DNA of 44,920 nucleotides from Gemmatimonadota bacterium. Its GTDB lineage: Bacteria; Gemmatimonadota; Gemmatimonadetes; Longimicrobiales; Gaopeijiaceae. The translations under genes were made by a program, and so were the position numbers. Within the stretch, counting starts at the first letter, position 1. Each line of letters starts with the position of its first letter. Positions 1 through 8,550 of the stretch are shown here, one piece after another. The DNA lies in NCBI GenBank assembly GCA_028873815.1, contig JAPPNN010000038.1, positions 1-44,920 of the forward strand. Reading direction: 5' to 3'. The notes beneath the pieces are model-generated. The model was not told where the DNA came from. It saw nothing but the letters and a program-made list of their open reading frames with translations, and searched no databases.

Positions 1-907
1 GCATGCACAGCTTGGCCATCGCCTCGAAGTGCTTGACCGTGAGGTAGTCCTCGAGGCCGAAGAACTTCCGCATCGGCACGGCGAGGGTGATCACCAGCGC
101 GACGCCCGAGAAGATCGCGCCCGCCACGAAGTAGGGTGCGAAAATCGTGGTGTGCCATCCCGGCACGATGGCCATCGCGAAGTCCCAGGACACCACCGAG
201 TGCACGGAAAGCACCAGGGGCGTGGCGAGGGCGGCGAGGTAGATGTACGCCTTCGAGAAGTGGTGCCATTCGCGGTCCGTCCCGCGCCAGCCCAGCGAGA
301 TGATCTGGTAGAACTTCTTCCTGAGGCCGCGCGCATGGTCGCGCGCCGCGGCAAGGTCCGGGATCGTGCCCAGGTAGAAGAAGACGGCGGACACGGTGAA
401 GTACGTCGTGATCGCGAAGACGTCCCACACCAAAGGCGACCTGAAGTTCGGCCACAGGAAACGCGCATTCGGATAGGGCACCAGCCAGTAGGCGTGCCAC
501 ACGCGGCCGACGTGGATCAGGGGGAACAGCCCGGCCGTCATCACGGCGAACACCGTCATCGCCTCGGACGCGCGGTAGATCGCCTGGCGCCACGGCGCGC
601 GGAAGAGGAAGAGGATCGCCGAAATCAGGGTGCCGGAGTGCGCGATACCGACCCAGAAGACGAATGTCGTGATGTAGACGCCCCACCCCACCGGCGCATT
701 CAGTCCCGAAACGCCGATTCCCTTGTAGATCTGGTAGAACCACGAGGTGAGGAACAGCCCGACTCCGGCGGCAGCCATCGTAAAGAGGATCCACCACCCC
801 TTGCCCGGCCTCGACAGCACCTTGAGGACATCACGGTTGACGTCCTCGTACTTCCCGACATCCGGGTTCGGGAGCGCTCCCCGCTGGGCCAGTTCGGCGG
901 TCGTCAT
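1..907 (-). CDS. actC: Alternative complex III membrane subunit ActC (NrfD-like), partial
   Basis: Quinol-oxidising membrane subunit of alternative complex III, which passes electrons from menaquinol towards the cytochromes of ActA. Reading from ATG at 907 gives about 302 residues, beginning [20 protein letters not shown], then successive hydrophobic helices separated by conserved segments such as [20 protein letters not shown], which is typical of the NrfD/PsrC family. The frame runs off the left edge of the window, so the last helices are missing. The start lies only 3 bases after the actB stop codon, so the genes are surely co-transcribed and probably coupled. The remaining subunits (actD, actE, actF) would be expected further left, outside the window. 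NrfD proteins also occur in other complexes, but the pentahaem and fused Fe-S partners upstream make ActC by far the best call. Confidence 0.93.
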   Translation of the reverse strand, partial: MTTAELAQRGALPNPDVGKYEDVNRDVLKVLSRPGKGWWILFTMAAAGVGLFLTSWFYQIYKGIGVSGLNAPVGWGVYITTFVFWVGIAHSGTLISAILFLFRAPWRQAIYRASEAMTVFAVMTAGLFPLIHVGRVWHAYWLVPYPNARFLWPNFRSPLVWDVFAITTYFTVSAVFFYLGTIPDLAAARDHARGLRKKFYQIISLGWRGTDREWHHFSKAYIYLAALATPLVLSVHSVVSWDFAMAIVPGWHTTIFAPYFVAGAIFSGVALVITLAVPMRKFFGLEDYLTVKHFEAMAKLCM

Positions 908-910
908 CGG

Positions 911-3900
911 CTAGTGTCCGCCCTCGTCCACGTCGTGGTGGGTGACCTTCTTGAGATAGTGCACCGCGGGCTGGGTGTTGATGAAGGCGTCGAGGACCCG
1001 GTAGGCGCGCTCGTCGGTGGCCGCCGCAGCCACCTGCGATTCATGATCGCGGATGTTGCCGAAGCGGATCACCTCGGCCGGGCACACGCTCTGGCACGCA
1101 GGCCGGACCTCGCCGTCCCGCACGTCGCGTCCCTCGACCGCCGCGCGGTTTCCCGCCTCCCGTATCCGCTGGACGCAGAACGTGCACTTCTCCATGACGC
1201 CGTTGTCCCGCACGGTCACGTCGGGGTTGAACTGCCAGTTCATGGGTTCGGGAATGTTCTCGCGCGTGTAGCGGTACCAGTTGAAGACACGGACCTTGTA
1301 CGGGCAGTTGTTGGCGCAGTACCGCGTCCCCACGCAGCGGTTGTACGCCTGGGCGTTCAGTCCGTCGGGCGTATGATACGCCGCGAACACCGGGCAGACC
1401 GGTTCGCAGGGGGCATTGTTGCAGTGCTGGCAGAGCATCGGCAGGAAGCGGATGTCCACGGGACCCGAATGCGAGGCGTCGACCGTCTCGTAGTACCGCT
1501 CCAGACGCATCCAGTGCATCTCGCGGCCCATGGTGGCCTGCACCTCACCGACCCAGGGGATGTTGTTCTCGGCCTGGCACGCGGTGATGCACGCCCCGCA
1601 CCCCGTGCACTTGTCGAGGTCGATGGACATCGCCCACCGGGGCCCCTCGTGATCGTACTCGCCGAAGTCCGAACCGGGCAGCGGGAAGTCCTCCGCCAGC
1701 CCCTCGGTGGCAACCGGCCGGAAGCCGCCTCCCTCCTGCAATTCGCGGATCTGATCGTGGGCGTCGTCGGCGCCGTGCTCGTCCTCGGGCGCGTGGCCCA
1801 GTGCGGAGAGCGCCACGGCGGGCGTGATGTTGCGGTCGTCCTGATCGCTCGAGCCCTCGGTGGATGTAAGACGCCGCCAGGCACCCGTCGCGGTCACGGT
1901 GACACGCGTCGACACCAGCGCCAGCGTCCCCGACACGGCATCGGTGGCCTCCGGCAGCAACTCCATCGGATTGACACCGTTGCCGTTGGCGAACTGGCCG
2001 TATTCCGTATGGCCGCCGCCCATGGCCAGCGCCACGAAGTCCTCCCGTATCCCCGGATATGTCCAGACCGGCACCTCAACCGCACCGTTCGCCGAGTCGA
2101 TGCTCACGATATCGCCCGACCTGAGACCGAGCCGTTCTGCGGTTGCCGGGTTCACCTCGGCCCACGAGTGCCACATGACCTTCGATACGGGATCGGGCAG
2201 TTCCTGCAGCCACGGCCTGTTGGCGTGGGTACCGTCACCGAAGCGCGGTGACGGGTAGACCAGCAGCGTCAGTTCGCCGTCGCCGCTGAGCCGCGGCATG
2301 CGAAAGTCGACCGCCGTCGTCGGAGCCTGCAGGGCATCGATCCCGGGCGTGAGGTCCGCGTATGACACCGAACCGGTGCGGAGCAATTCGCGCCACAGTG
2401 CGCTCGGATCCCCCGCCAGACCCGCCGCCTCACCGTTTTGCGCCAGCCAGGCGTCGTGCGCCCCGCGCAGGTAGTCGCGGAAGCTCGGTGTACCGAAGTC
2501 CTGGCCCAGCCGACGCCCCGCTTCCAGGAGCACATCGCTCATCGGGCGGGAGTCGTAGGCGGGAACGGGGCGCATTGCCGGCTGCCTTACCGAATACGTG
2601 CCGGGCGACGGAATGGCATCGCCCCAGGACTCGAGCGCATGCGCATCCGGGAGCACCAGGTCGGCCATCGCCGATGTCTCGTCCAGCGTGGTCGCGAAGG
2701 CAACCTTGAAGGGAACCAGCGCGAACGCATCGCGGAAACCGGCTGCGGGCGGCAGCGAGTAGGCGGGGTTGGTCCCGGCCACGACCGCTGCGCCGTAGAC
2801 GCCACCGCTCATTTCACGGATCGCGCTTGCGACTTCAGCGTACGACGAAGCCTCAATGTCGGGCGCGTCGTCGATATGCATGGTGTGGCCCAGACTGCCG
2901 GCCGCCGCGTTGAGGATGAGGACAGCGAGGTTTGCCGCCGTGGCGGTCTGGTGGTGCCCCGCTGCGCCCGGCCCAAGAGCCAGCCCCGTGCCCGCCTCGA
3001 ACTGATCCGCGAGCGCCACGAGGGCATCGGCCTCGACTCCCGCCGCCTCGGCGGCCTCCTCGAGCCCGTACCCGGCCACGAGTTCGGTGTACGGTCCGGC
3101 GTCGGCGCCGCGCCGTATGAGCTCACCGGCGACGGCCAACGCGACCTGGGTTTCCGAACCGGCCCGGGCGGGAATCCACTCGTCGGCGTTCTGTCCGGTC
3201 AGGGACAGGCGCGGTCCCACGAACACGAACTTCCCCTTGGCCCCGTGATCCACCCCATGCATGGCGGCGAAGTCCGCGCCGAACGATACCGGCGACAACC
3301 AGGTCTCCAGGAAGTCGGCCCCGAACGAGACGAGGAAGTCGGCCGCGGCAATGTCGTACCTGGGCAGTGCATTGACGCCAAAGGCGATCTCGGTGGCTCT
3401 ACGCAGCGCCGAGTCGTCCAGTGGGTCGTGTATGACCCGCCGTCCGCCGACCGCGTCGACGAAGCTGCTGAGGAACGCGCCCTCGGTGGGTCCCTTCCTG
3501 CCCGTCAGGAAAAGCGAGCGTCCACCGGTATCCAGGCGATCGACGAGGATCTCAAGAGCTTCGTCCCAGCTGATCTGTTCGAATCCGTTCGGGCCCGAAC
3601 GCATCGGCGCGGCTACGCGATCCGGGTTGTAGAGCGCCTGCAACGCGGACACCCCGCGCGAGCAGACCCCTCCACGCGAAACGGGATGGTCGGGATTGCC
3701 CTCGATCATGACCGCGCGCCCCTCGCGGGTCCGCACCCTGATCCCGCAACCGCCCGCGCACTCGCCACACGTCGACGCATACCAGGTCGCAACCCCGGGC
3801 GTGATCTCCTCTGGAGGCGTCACGTATGGGATCAGTCGCTCGACACTGTCGGTCGAACATCCGGCGACCGCGGCCCCGGCGCTTCCGGCGCCCACGACCT

Positions 3901-3934
3901 TCAGAAAATCACGCCGTCCGTATCCGTCGCTCAT
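911..3934 (-). CDS. actB: Alternative complex III iron-sulfur subunit ActB (molybdopterin-oxidoreductase-like fused to 4Fe-4S protein)
   Basis: Periplasmic electron-transfer subunit of alternative complex III, about 1007 residues. The N terminus has a Tat motif (R7-R8-D-F-L-K) followed by an Ala/Gly-rich stretch and a lipobox-like V23-A-G-C26, so it may be exported folded and lipid-anchored. Cys56, 59, 63 and 91 form an Fe-S motif at the head of a molybdopterin-oxidoreductase-like domain (to about residue 740). The C-terminal ferredoxin-like part (about 765-960) carries four Cys clusters, including CTGCGACITAC, CQHCNNAPCEPVC and CVGTRYCANNC. This fusion of a catalytically inert MoCo-like domain with a tetra-cluster Fe-S domain is diagnostic for ActB. 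The longer open frame reaches 4243, but the start at 3934 is chosen because it places the Tat motif at the N terminus and overlaps the actA stop (TGATG). Confidence 0.95.
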   Translation of the reverse strand: MSDGYGRRDFLKVVGAGSAGAAVAGCSTDSVERLIPYVTPPEEITPGVATWYASTCGECAGGCGIRVRTREGRAVMIEGNPDHPVSRGGVCSRGVSALQALYNPDRVAAPMRSGPNGFEQISWDEALEILVDRLDTGGRSLFLTGRKGPTEGAFLSSFVDAVGGRRVIHDPLDDSALRRATEIAFGVNALPRYDIAAADFLVSFGADFLETWLSPVSFGADFAAMHGVDHGAKGKFVFVGPRLSLTGQNADEWIPARAGSETQVALAVAGELIRRGADAGPYTELVAGYGLEEAAEAAGVEADALVALADQFEAGTGLALGPGAAGHHQTATAANLAVLILNAAAGSLGHTMHIDDAPDIEASSYAEVASAIREMSGGVYGAAVVAGTNPAYSLPPAAGFRDAFALVPFKVAFATTLDETSAMADLVLPDAHALESWGDAIPSPGTYSVRQPAMRPVPAYDSRPMSDVLLEAGRRLGQDFGTPSFRDYLRGAHDAWLAQNGEAAGLAGDPSALWRELLRTGSVSYADLTPGIDALQAPTTAVDFRMPRLSGDGELTLLVYPSPRFGDGTHANRPWLQELPDPVSKVMWHSWAEVNPATAERLGLRSGDIVSIDSANGAVEVPVWTYPGIREDFVALAMGGGHTEYGQFANGNGVNPMELLPEATDAVSGTLALVSTRVTVTATGAWRRLTSTEGSSDQDDRNITPAVALSALGHAPEDEHGADDAHDQIRELQEGGGFRPVATEGLAEDFPLPGSDFGEYDHEGPRWAMSIDLDKCTGCGACITACQAENNIPWVGEVQATMGREMHWMRLERYYETVDASHSGPVDIRFLPMLCQHCNNAPCEPVCPVFAAYHTPDGLNAQAYNRCVGTRYCANNCPYKVRVFNWYRYTRENIPEPMNWQFNPDVTVRDNGVMEKCTFCVQRIREAGNRAAVEGRDVRDGEVRPACQSVCPAEVIRFGNIRDHESQVAAAATDERAYRVLDAFINTQPAVHYLKKVTHHDVDEGGH

Positions 3935-4500
3935 CAGTAGTGACACACCGTGCAATCGCGCGACGCGCCGCGCTCCAGGTGACATGAGACGCACCAGCCC
4001 ATGCGCAGATCGCCGGCTTCGGGCGCCATTTCCTCGAGCACTCCCATTGCCTGAACCTCTCCGTGGCAGGTCTGGCAGGTGACCCCCGCGGCCACGTGGC
4101 GCATGTGCGGGAACTTCACGTGGTCCGCGACCTTGTAAATGCGCTTCCACGGGATGGGTGTGCCCGAGTCGTGGTACTCGATGACCCTGGCGACCTCGGC
4201 GGGATCGTTCCGTCCCGGAATCGCCTGGTGACAGCCCACGCAAGTCGCCACCGGAGGGATCCCGGCGTCGACCGAACGCTCCGCCGAGAAATGGCAGTAC
4301 TGGCAGTCGATCAGGAACTGCCCCGCGTGGGTGTCATGCGGGAACTGGATCGGCTGGGACTGCTCCGATTCTTGGGCGACTTCGCCCATCGCGCCGCCGT
4401 CGGGAGCCTGTCGGCCGGCGACCATGGCGACCGCAAAGAGGACCGGCGCTACTGCGACACCGGCCCCCAGCCACAACCTTTTCATTCGAGCAGTAGGCAT
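3934..4500 (-). CDS. actA: Alternative complex III pentahaem cytochrome c subunit ActA
   Basis: Multihaem c-type cytochrome of alternative complex III that relays electrons to the terminal oxidase or a soluble cytochrome. The product is about 188 residues with an N-terminal membrane anchor/signal (MKRLWLGAGVAVAPVLFAVA) and five CXXCH haem motifs in order: CQYCH, CVGCH, CQTCH, CVSCH and CTVCH at the extreme C terminus. Five haems and this size match ActA. ATG at 4500 or 4485 (MKRLW) is the likely start; the open frame reaches an ATG at 4557, but that would put a polar tail before the signal. No strong Shine-Dalgarno sequence separates the candidates. It is the first gene of the act operon in this window and overlaps actB by one base. 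Confidence 0.93.
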   Translation of the reverse strand: MPTARMKRLWLGAGVAVAPVLFAVAMVAGRQAPDGGAMGEVAQESEQSQPIQFPHDTHAGQFLIDCQYCHFSAERSVDAGIPPVATCVGCHQAIPGRNDPAEVARVIEYHDSGTPIPWKRIYKVADHVKFPHMRHVAAGVTCQTCHGEVQAMGVLEEMAPEAGDLRMGWCVSCHLERGASRDCTVCHY

Positions 4501-4735
4501 CGTGGACCCGTCGCCGGGTCGATGTTTGGAGTTGAAGGGATTCCCCTGAGGGGGCATTCAGAAGCCGAAGGAAGGTAGGGAATCGTCCACGGCGATGTCA
4601 ACGAACCGGGGGCGCCAGGTCTCGGTTCGATGTGCTGGCGGCCAGGACTCCCGCTTCTCGCCGGAGCGCCGGCAGTGCGGTCCGGTCCCGAACCCGCCTT
4701 TTGCCGCGGCGCCTTCGTTCACTAGACTAGAAGCC

Positions 4736-5059
4736 ATGGAGCCTGCGTCTCTGCCCCCCGACCCATCGGCGCCGCCGGTCCCGCCGAACGCGGACGACGG
4801 GCCCACACCCGGCATCCACATCACGACCTTCACGCACGAAGGACGGTTCTGGGATGTGCATCTGGAGTTTGTGGACGAGGGCCAGGCCACGGAGTCCTGC
4901 CGGGGGAGACTCTGCTATATCCCCACCGATCAGGCCGACCACGAGGAGCCGATCCGCACGGCCGTGATCTTTATCGAGCCGAGCTACGAGGAGGTCAGGC
5001 AGGCCGCACTGGCTTTGGACCGCTACAACCTGGCCGCGCTGCTGCGCTCCGTCACCTGA
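4736..5059 (+). CDS. Conserved hypothetical protein, 107 aa
   Basis: Small soluble acidic protein starting MEPASLPPDPSAPPVPPNAD with a proline-rich N terminus, then a compact region with motifs GIHITTFTHEGRFWDVHLEF, RLCYIPTD and RTAVIFIEPSYEEV. There is no signal peptide or membrane helix and I recognise no family. The frame is open upstream to 4595, but ATG 4736 is preferred: the upstream part is compositionally unlike protein, and the ATG follows an AT-richer stretch (actagactagaagcc) that could be a promoter or leader. It is divergent from the act operon and sits 8 bases before the glutamine amidotransferase gene, so the two may form an operon. Function unknown. Confidence 0.7.
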   Translation: MEPASLPPDPSAPPVPPNADDGPTPGIHITTFTHEGRFWDVHLEFVDEGQATESCRGRLCYIPTDQADHEEPIRTAVIFIEPSYEEVRQAALALDRYNLAALLRSVT

Positions 5060-5067
5060 CTCCACTC

Positions 5068-5811
5068 GTGCACGTGTCGCAGTCTGCTGCACCGCTCCGT
5101 TGCCTTCTGCTCCAGGTTCGCGACCCGGGCGACCCGATGATGGCGCACGAGGTTTCGTCCTTCGAGCGAGCCCTCGCGCCCATTCCGGCAGAGATCGCAG
5201 TCTTCGACCTGCTAGGCGGGAAGCTGCGCGGCCGGGATCTCGCCGGCACCGATCTCGTTCTGCTCGGGGGAAGCGGCGCCTATTCCGCCGCGATCGGAGG
5301 GCCGTGGTTCGCCACCGCTATGGACTCGCTGCGCACCGTCCACGCCTCCGGCGTTCCCGCCTTCGCCTCCTGCTGGGGATTCCAGGGTATGGCGGTCGCG
5401 ATGGGTGGCCGGGTCGTGCAGGACCGGAGCCGCGCCGAAGTGGGCACCCATCGAGTGTTTCTGACCCCCGAGGCTGGCGACGATCCAGTGTTTGGCGGCC
5501 TTCCGCGCTCGTTTGCCGCGCAAATGGGGCATGAGGACCTGGTGGAGGAACTGCCGCCGCATACGACCCTGCTTGCTTCGTCGGAAGCGGTCGTCAATCA
5601 GGCCTATCGCTTCGAGGACGCGCCCATCTATTGCACCCAGTTCCATCCGGAGCTGGATTCGGAGGGACTGCTGGCCCGGCTGTCCACCTACCCGAGGTAT
5701 GCCGCTGAAGTTGTCGGCGCACCGTTCCAGACGATTGCGGACCGATTCGAGGAAACCCCGGAGGCCAATCGGCTGGTCCGCCTTTTCGTCGAGAACGTCC
5801 TGCGCCGGTAG
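5068..5811 (+). CDS. Class I glutamine amidotransferase-like protein (GMP-synthase-type GATase domain)
   Basis: Stand-alone glutamine amidotransferase of the triad type, 247 residues. The nucleophile is Cys92 in the motif FASCWGFQG, and His183/Glu185 in QFHPEL complete the triad. The first strand (RCLLLQVRDPGDP) and the GGSGAYS oxyanion region are in place. GTG at 5068 is chosen because the next start, ATG at 5137, would delete the first beta strand. Such free-standing proteins resemble the GMP synthase amidotransferase domain but usually lack a known synthetase partner; some hydrolyse gamma-glutamyl bonds instead. No synthetase lies nearby. It converges on the ABC permease gene with a 25-base gap. 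Confidence 0.85.
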   Translation: MHVSQSAAPLRCLLLQVRDPGDPMMAHEVSSFERALAPIPAEIAVFDLLGGKLRGRDLAGTDLVLLGGSGAYSAAIGGPWFATAMDSLRTVHASGVPAFASCWGFQGMAVAMGGRVVQDRSRAEVGTHRVFLTPEAGDDPVFGGLPRSFAAQMGHEDLVEELPPHTTLLASSEAVVNQAYRFEDAPIYCTQFHPELDSEGLLARLSTYPRYAAEVVGAPFQTIADRFEETPEANRLVRLFVENVLRR

Positions 5812-5836
5812 TCCGGCCACCGCCTTCGGGGGCCTG

Positions 5837-7084
5837 CTACGCCTGCCTGATCCAGCGCACCAGTTCCCGCAGCGTAGGGCGCTTCCCCTGCATGAGAATG
5901 CCCACGCGGTAGATCCGGCCCGCCACCCATGCCGTTCCGATCAGTGCCGCCGCCATCAGCACCAGTGAAGTGCCCACCATCCACCACGGCACCGCGCCCA
6001 CCACCGCCCGCGGATACATCATGATCGGGGAGAAGAAGGGGAACAGGGCCGCCCAGTCCATCCACGGCAAACCGCTCCCCTCGATCGAGGTCATCTGCAG
6101 GATGAAGGGTATGATCAGAAGCATCATGACGGGAAACTGCGCCTGCTGGGCCTCTTCCTCGGTACTGCACATCGCACCCACGGCGGCGAAAAGGGACGAG
6201 TAGAGAAAGTATCCGAGGAGAAAGAACACCAGCAGCAGCCCGAGGGGACCCGGGCCCGGCAACAGTTGACTCAGTTCTCCGACATCCACCGCGGGCCAGT
6301 TCGCCGCGATCATCGGCACCCCGAGCAGGCCGATCAGCGCGGCGCACCCCACCCATATCCCGACCTGGGTGAGTCCCATCGAACCCACTCCGAGGATCTT
6401 GCCCAACATGAGCCGCCATGGACTGATCGACGACACCACCACCTCCACGACCCGGTTGCGTTTCTCGTCCAGAACCGAACGCAGCACGTATGCGCCGTAG
6501 AAGAGCATGGTGAAGTACAGCAGGAAAGCACCGGCAAAGCCGGTCGCCATCCCCGACACCCGCTCCAGCTCCGACTGCTCTTCGCCGAGCGACTCGAAGG
6601 ACAGCCGTCCACCAGTCAGCAACTCCCGCAGCCCGGCGGCGCTTCCCGCAAACGAGAGGCGCAATTCGAGCACGGTTTCCACGACGACCTTCTCGAACAC
6701 CGCCGTGCGCGTAATCCCCGGAGCCTCTTTGCCCCGGTAGGCGAAGGTCCCCTCCTGCAGCGTCAGGTCGTCGAGGAGGACGTACGCTTCGATCTCGTCC
6801 TCGTTCACACGGCGGTCCATCTCCTGCAGGCCGACATCGCGGTCGACCAGTTCGATATCGTAGCCCACGGCCTCCATACCCGCGGCCACCGCCTCGCCGA
6901 GCTGCCCGGTCAAGTCGACCAGGGCGAGATCGCGGTCGGCGCGCTCCGCCTGGATGCTGAGGAACGCACTCAGGCCGATCAGGCCGATCATGAGAACCGG
7001 CATCGCGATGGTCGCGATGATGAAGCCCCTGGTCTTGACCCGCTCGATGTATTCGCGCCGCAGAACCACCCATACCTGTCTCAC
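5837..7084 (-). CDS. ABC-2 type transporter permease (NatB-like)
   Basis: Membrane subunit of an ABC exporter, 415 residues. One helix near the N terminus (TRGFIIATIAMPVLMIGLIG) is followed by a large extracytoplasmic domain (about residues 45-185) and then a cluster of five or so helices in the C-terminal half, the ABC2_membrane_3/NatB layout. A conserved motif after the second helix (DEKRNRVVEVVVSSISP) is typical of the family. GTG at 7084 is the start because it overlaps the ATPase stop codon (GTGA) and gives the usual N terminus VRQVWVVLRREYIERVKTRG. NatB homologues export sodium or drugs, but the substrate here cannot be read from sequence. Confidence 0.9.
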   Translation of the reverse strand: MRQVWVVLRREYIERVKTRGFIIATIAMPVLMIGLIGLSAFLSIQAERADRDLALVDLTGQLGEAVAAGMEAVGYDIELVDRDVGLQEMDRRVNEDEIEAYVLLDDLTLQEGTFAYRGKEAPGITRTAVFEKVVVETVLELRLSFAGSAAGLRELLTGGRLSFESLGEEQSELERVSGMATGFAGAFLLYFTMLFYGAYVLRSVLDEKRNRVVEVVVSSISPWRLMLGKILGVGSMGLTQVGIWVGCAALIGLLGVPMIAANWPAVDVGELSQLLPGPGPLGLLLVFFLLGYFLYSSLFAAVGAMCSTEEEAQQAQFPVMMLLIIPFILQMTSIEGSGLPWMDWAALFPFFSPIMMYPRAVVGAVPWWMVGTSLVLMAAALIGTAWVAGRIYRVGILMQGKRPTLRELVRWIRQA

Positions 7085-8022
7085 CTGGCACCTCCCGCCA
7101 CTCCAAGGGCCGGTTCCGGGTCCGGTTGCCCGGCATGCCTTACGAAGATCTCGTGCAGGCTGGGCTCCATCAGCTCGAAACGGCGCAGCGTCACCCGTTC
7201 GGCCACCGCGGCCGCGAGAAGGCGGTCGGGTTCGATCCCGCGATCCGCCTCGATGTGGTAGGTGTCGTCGACCCTCTTCGGGTTCGTGATGCCCAGCCTG
7301 GCCAGCCAACTGTCGTCGCCCTCGAAATCGATGGCCACCGCACCCGTTCGTTCCCGTCGCTTCAACGCCTTCAGGTTGCCGTCGAGCACCTTTCGCGACC
7401 TGGAGATGAGGCAGACCCGCTCACAGAGGCGCTCCGCCTGGTCCATGAGGTGCGTCGAGAAGAGTATGGTGGTTCCCTTCTCGTGCTGTTCCCGGACGAT
7501 GGACTCCAGGACGTCCTGATTGATGGGATCCAGGCCGCTGAAGGGTTCGTCGAGGATCAGGAGGTCCGGATCGTGCAGGACGGTGCCGATGAACTGCACC
7601 TTCTGCTGCATCCCCTTCGAGAGCTGCTGCACCTTCTTGTTCGCCCACTCCTCGAGACCGAGCCGCTCCAGCCATTCCATGGCCTGCCGGCGCACGACCT
7701 GACGGGTCATCCCGCGCAGCTCCCCGAGGAAGACGAGCTGCTCCAGCACCTTCATCTTCTCGTACACCCCGCGCTCCTCCGGCAGGTATCCCACACGGTT
7801 CCGGCGTGCGAAGTCGGGGAGCCCGCCGAGCAGTTCGACGGTACCCCGGTCGGGGAGGAGGATGGCCATGATCATTCGGATCGTGGTCGTCTTGCCCGAG
7901 CCGTTGGGCCCCAGGAGCCCGAGGATCGTGCCACGGGGGATTTCGAGATCGAAGTCCGAAACCGCCGTGTGTTCGCCGAAGCTCTTGGTGACGCCTGAAA
8001 GGTGAACCGCGTGTTCCGTCAC
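7081..8022 (-). CDS. ABC transporter ATP-binding protein (NatA-like)
   Basis: ATPase subunit for the overlapping NatB-like permease, 313 residues from GTG 8022. Walker A is GPNGSGKTT (residues 38-46), the signature is LSKGMQQKVQ, Walker B is LLILDEPFSGLD and the switch histidine is in FSTHLMDQ. The C-terminal 90 residues form the accessory domain common in DrrA/NatA ATPases. The frame extends to an ATG at 8070, but GTG 8022 gives the normal family N terminus and has AGGGA about 9 bases upstream. The stop codon shares GTGA with the permease start, so translation is coupled. Confidence 0.92.
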   Translation of the reverse strand: MTEHAVHLSGVTKSFGEHTAVSDFDLEIPRGTILGLLGPNGSGKTTTIRMIMAILLPDRGTVELLGGLPDFARRNRVGYLPEERGVYEKMKVLEQLVFLGELRGMTRQVVRRQAMEWLERLGLEEWANKKVQQLSKGMQQKVQFIGTVLHDPDLLILDEPFSGLDPINQDVLESIVREQHEKGTTILFSTHLMDQAERLCERVCLISRSRKVLDGNLKALKRRERTGAVAIDFEGDDSWLARLGITNPKRVDDTYHIEADRGIEPDRLLAAAVAERVTLRRFELMEPSLHEIFVRHAGQPDPEPALGVAGGAR

Positions 8023-8253
8023 GAAACTGTCCCTGGGTGGAAGTGGAGGTCTGTCGACTCGCGCGTGCATTCCGGCCGAGTCGGCGACCGGCCCGCCAAC
8101 CCATTCGTCAGGATGCCAACACAGGGTACGCCGCGCTTGCCGGAAGTCTTCAACTGGACTGCGGTTATCGCCGATACGCCGAATCCGGGCGAAATCACCA
8201 GGGGACTTCCGACGAAGATTTTGGTTATTTTGAGAGTGCCTTACCGATACACG

Positions 8254-8259
8254 AAGGAG
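8254..8259 (+). promoter_or_regulatory. Ribosome binding site that fixes the GTG start of the AbrB-like gene
   Basis: AAGGAG, five bases before GTG 8265, is a strong Shine-Dalgarno sequence. It selects this start over upstream in-frame codons that would add unrelated residues. Confidence 0.7.
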
Positions 8260-8264
8260 TTCGA

Positions 8265-8456
8265 GTGGCTATCTACCGTACAATCTTCTACGGCGACATT
8301 ACAGTGGGAACAGGGGGCAGAATGACCATCCCCCTGTCGATGCGGGACCGATGCGGCATCCAGGAGGGGGACACCTTGACGGTCCGGGTGGAGGAGAATC
8401 CAAAGGGGATTCGCCAGCTGGTCATGTGGAGAAGGGTGACCGACCCGGAGGACTGA
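8265..8456 (+). CDS. AbrB/MazE (SpoVT-AbrB) family DNA-binding protein, orphan antitoxin-like
   Basis: A 63-residue swapped-hairpin protein. The core VGTGGRMTIPLSMRDRCGIQ followed by EGDTLTVRV is the typical AbrB/MazE beta-hairpin DNA-binding fold, which acts as a dimer on promoter DNA. GTG 8265 is chosen from the strong upstream AAGGAG. No toxin ORF follows: 94 bases downstream the convergent luxC gene ends, with two hairpins between them. It is therefore either an orphan antitoxin or a transition-state-type regulator, perhaps of its own gene or of the divergent ABC operon. The short C-terminal tail (residues after GIRQLVMWRRV) is too small for a toxin-binding extension, which slightly favours a regulator. 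Confidence 0.8.
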   Translation: MAIYRTIFYGDITVGTGGRMTIPLSMRDRCGIQEGDTLTVRVEENPKGIRQLVMWRRVTDPED

Positions 8457-8476
8457 CCGCAATTCAGCCGGAATCG

Positions 8477-8529
8477 CCCCGGGCGCCGTCCCGGGGTTGG
8501 CGGCGGACCGTCGCCGCGCGGCGACGGTC
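8477..8529. terminator. Two GC-rich hairpins between convergent genes (bidirectional terminator candidate)
   Basis: First hairpin: 7-bp arms at 8477-8483 and 8490-8496 (CCCCGGG / CCCGGGG) with a 6-base loop. Second: a perfect 24-base palindrome at 8506-8529 with 12-bp arms (half-site GACCGTCGCCGC). Both lie in the 94-base gap between the AbrB-like gene and luxC, which converge. No T-tract follows either one, so the role as terminator is an inference from position and stability. Confidence 0.5.
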
Positions 8530-8550
8530 GGTTGCCCGACGGGCTGACGG

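Noticed and set aside
29..2251. A 740-codon plus-strand open frame opposite the act genes
   Set aside because: It is rich in Arg, His and Val with no domain and lies exactly antisense to actC and actB, which have clear Fe-S and membrane motifs; it is a GC-rich shadow.
4541..4554. CCCCTGAGGGG hairpin upstream of actA as a regulator or riboswitch
   Set aside because: The stem is only four to five bases and nothing else in the leader supports a structured RNA.
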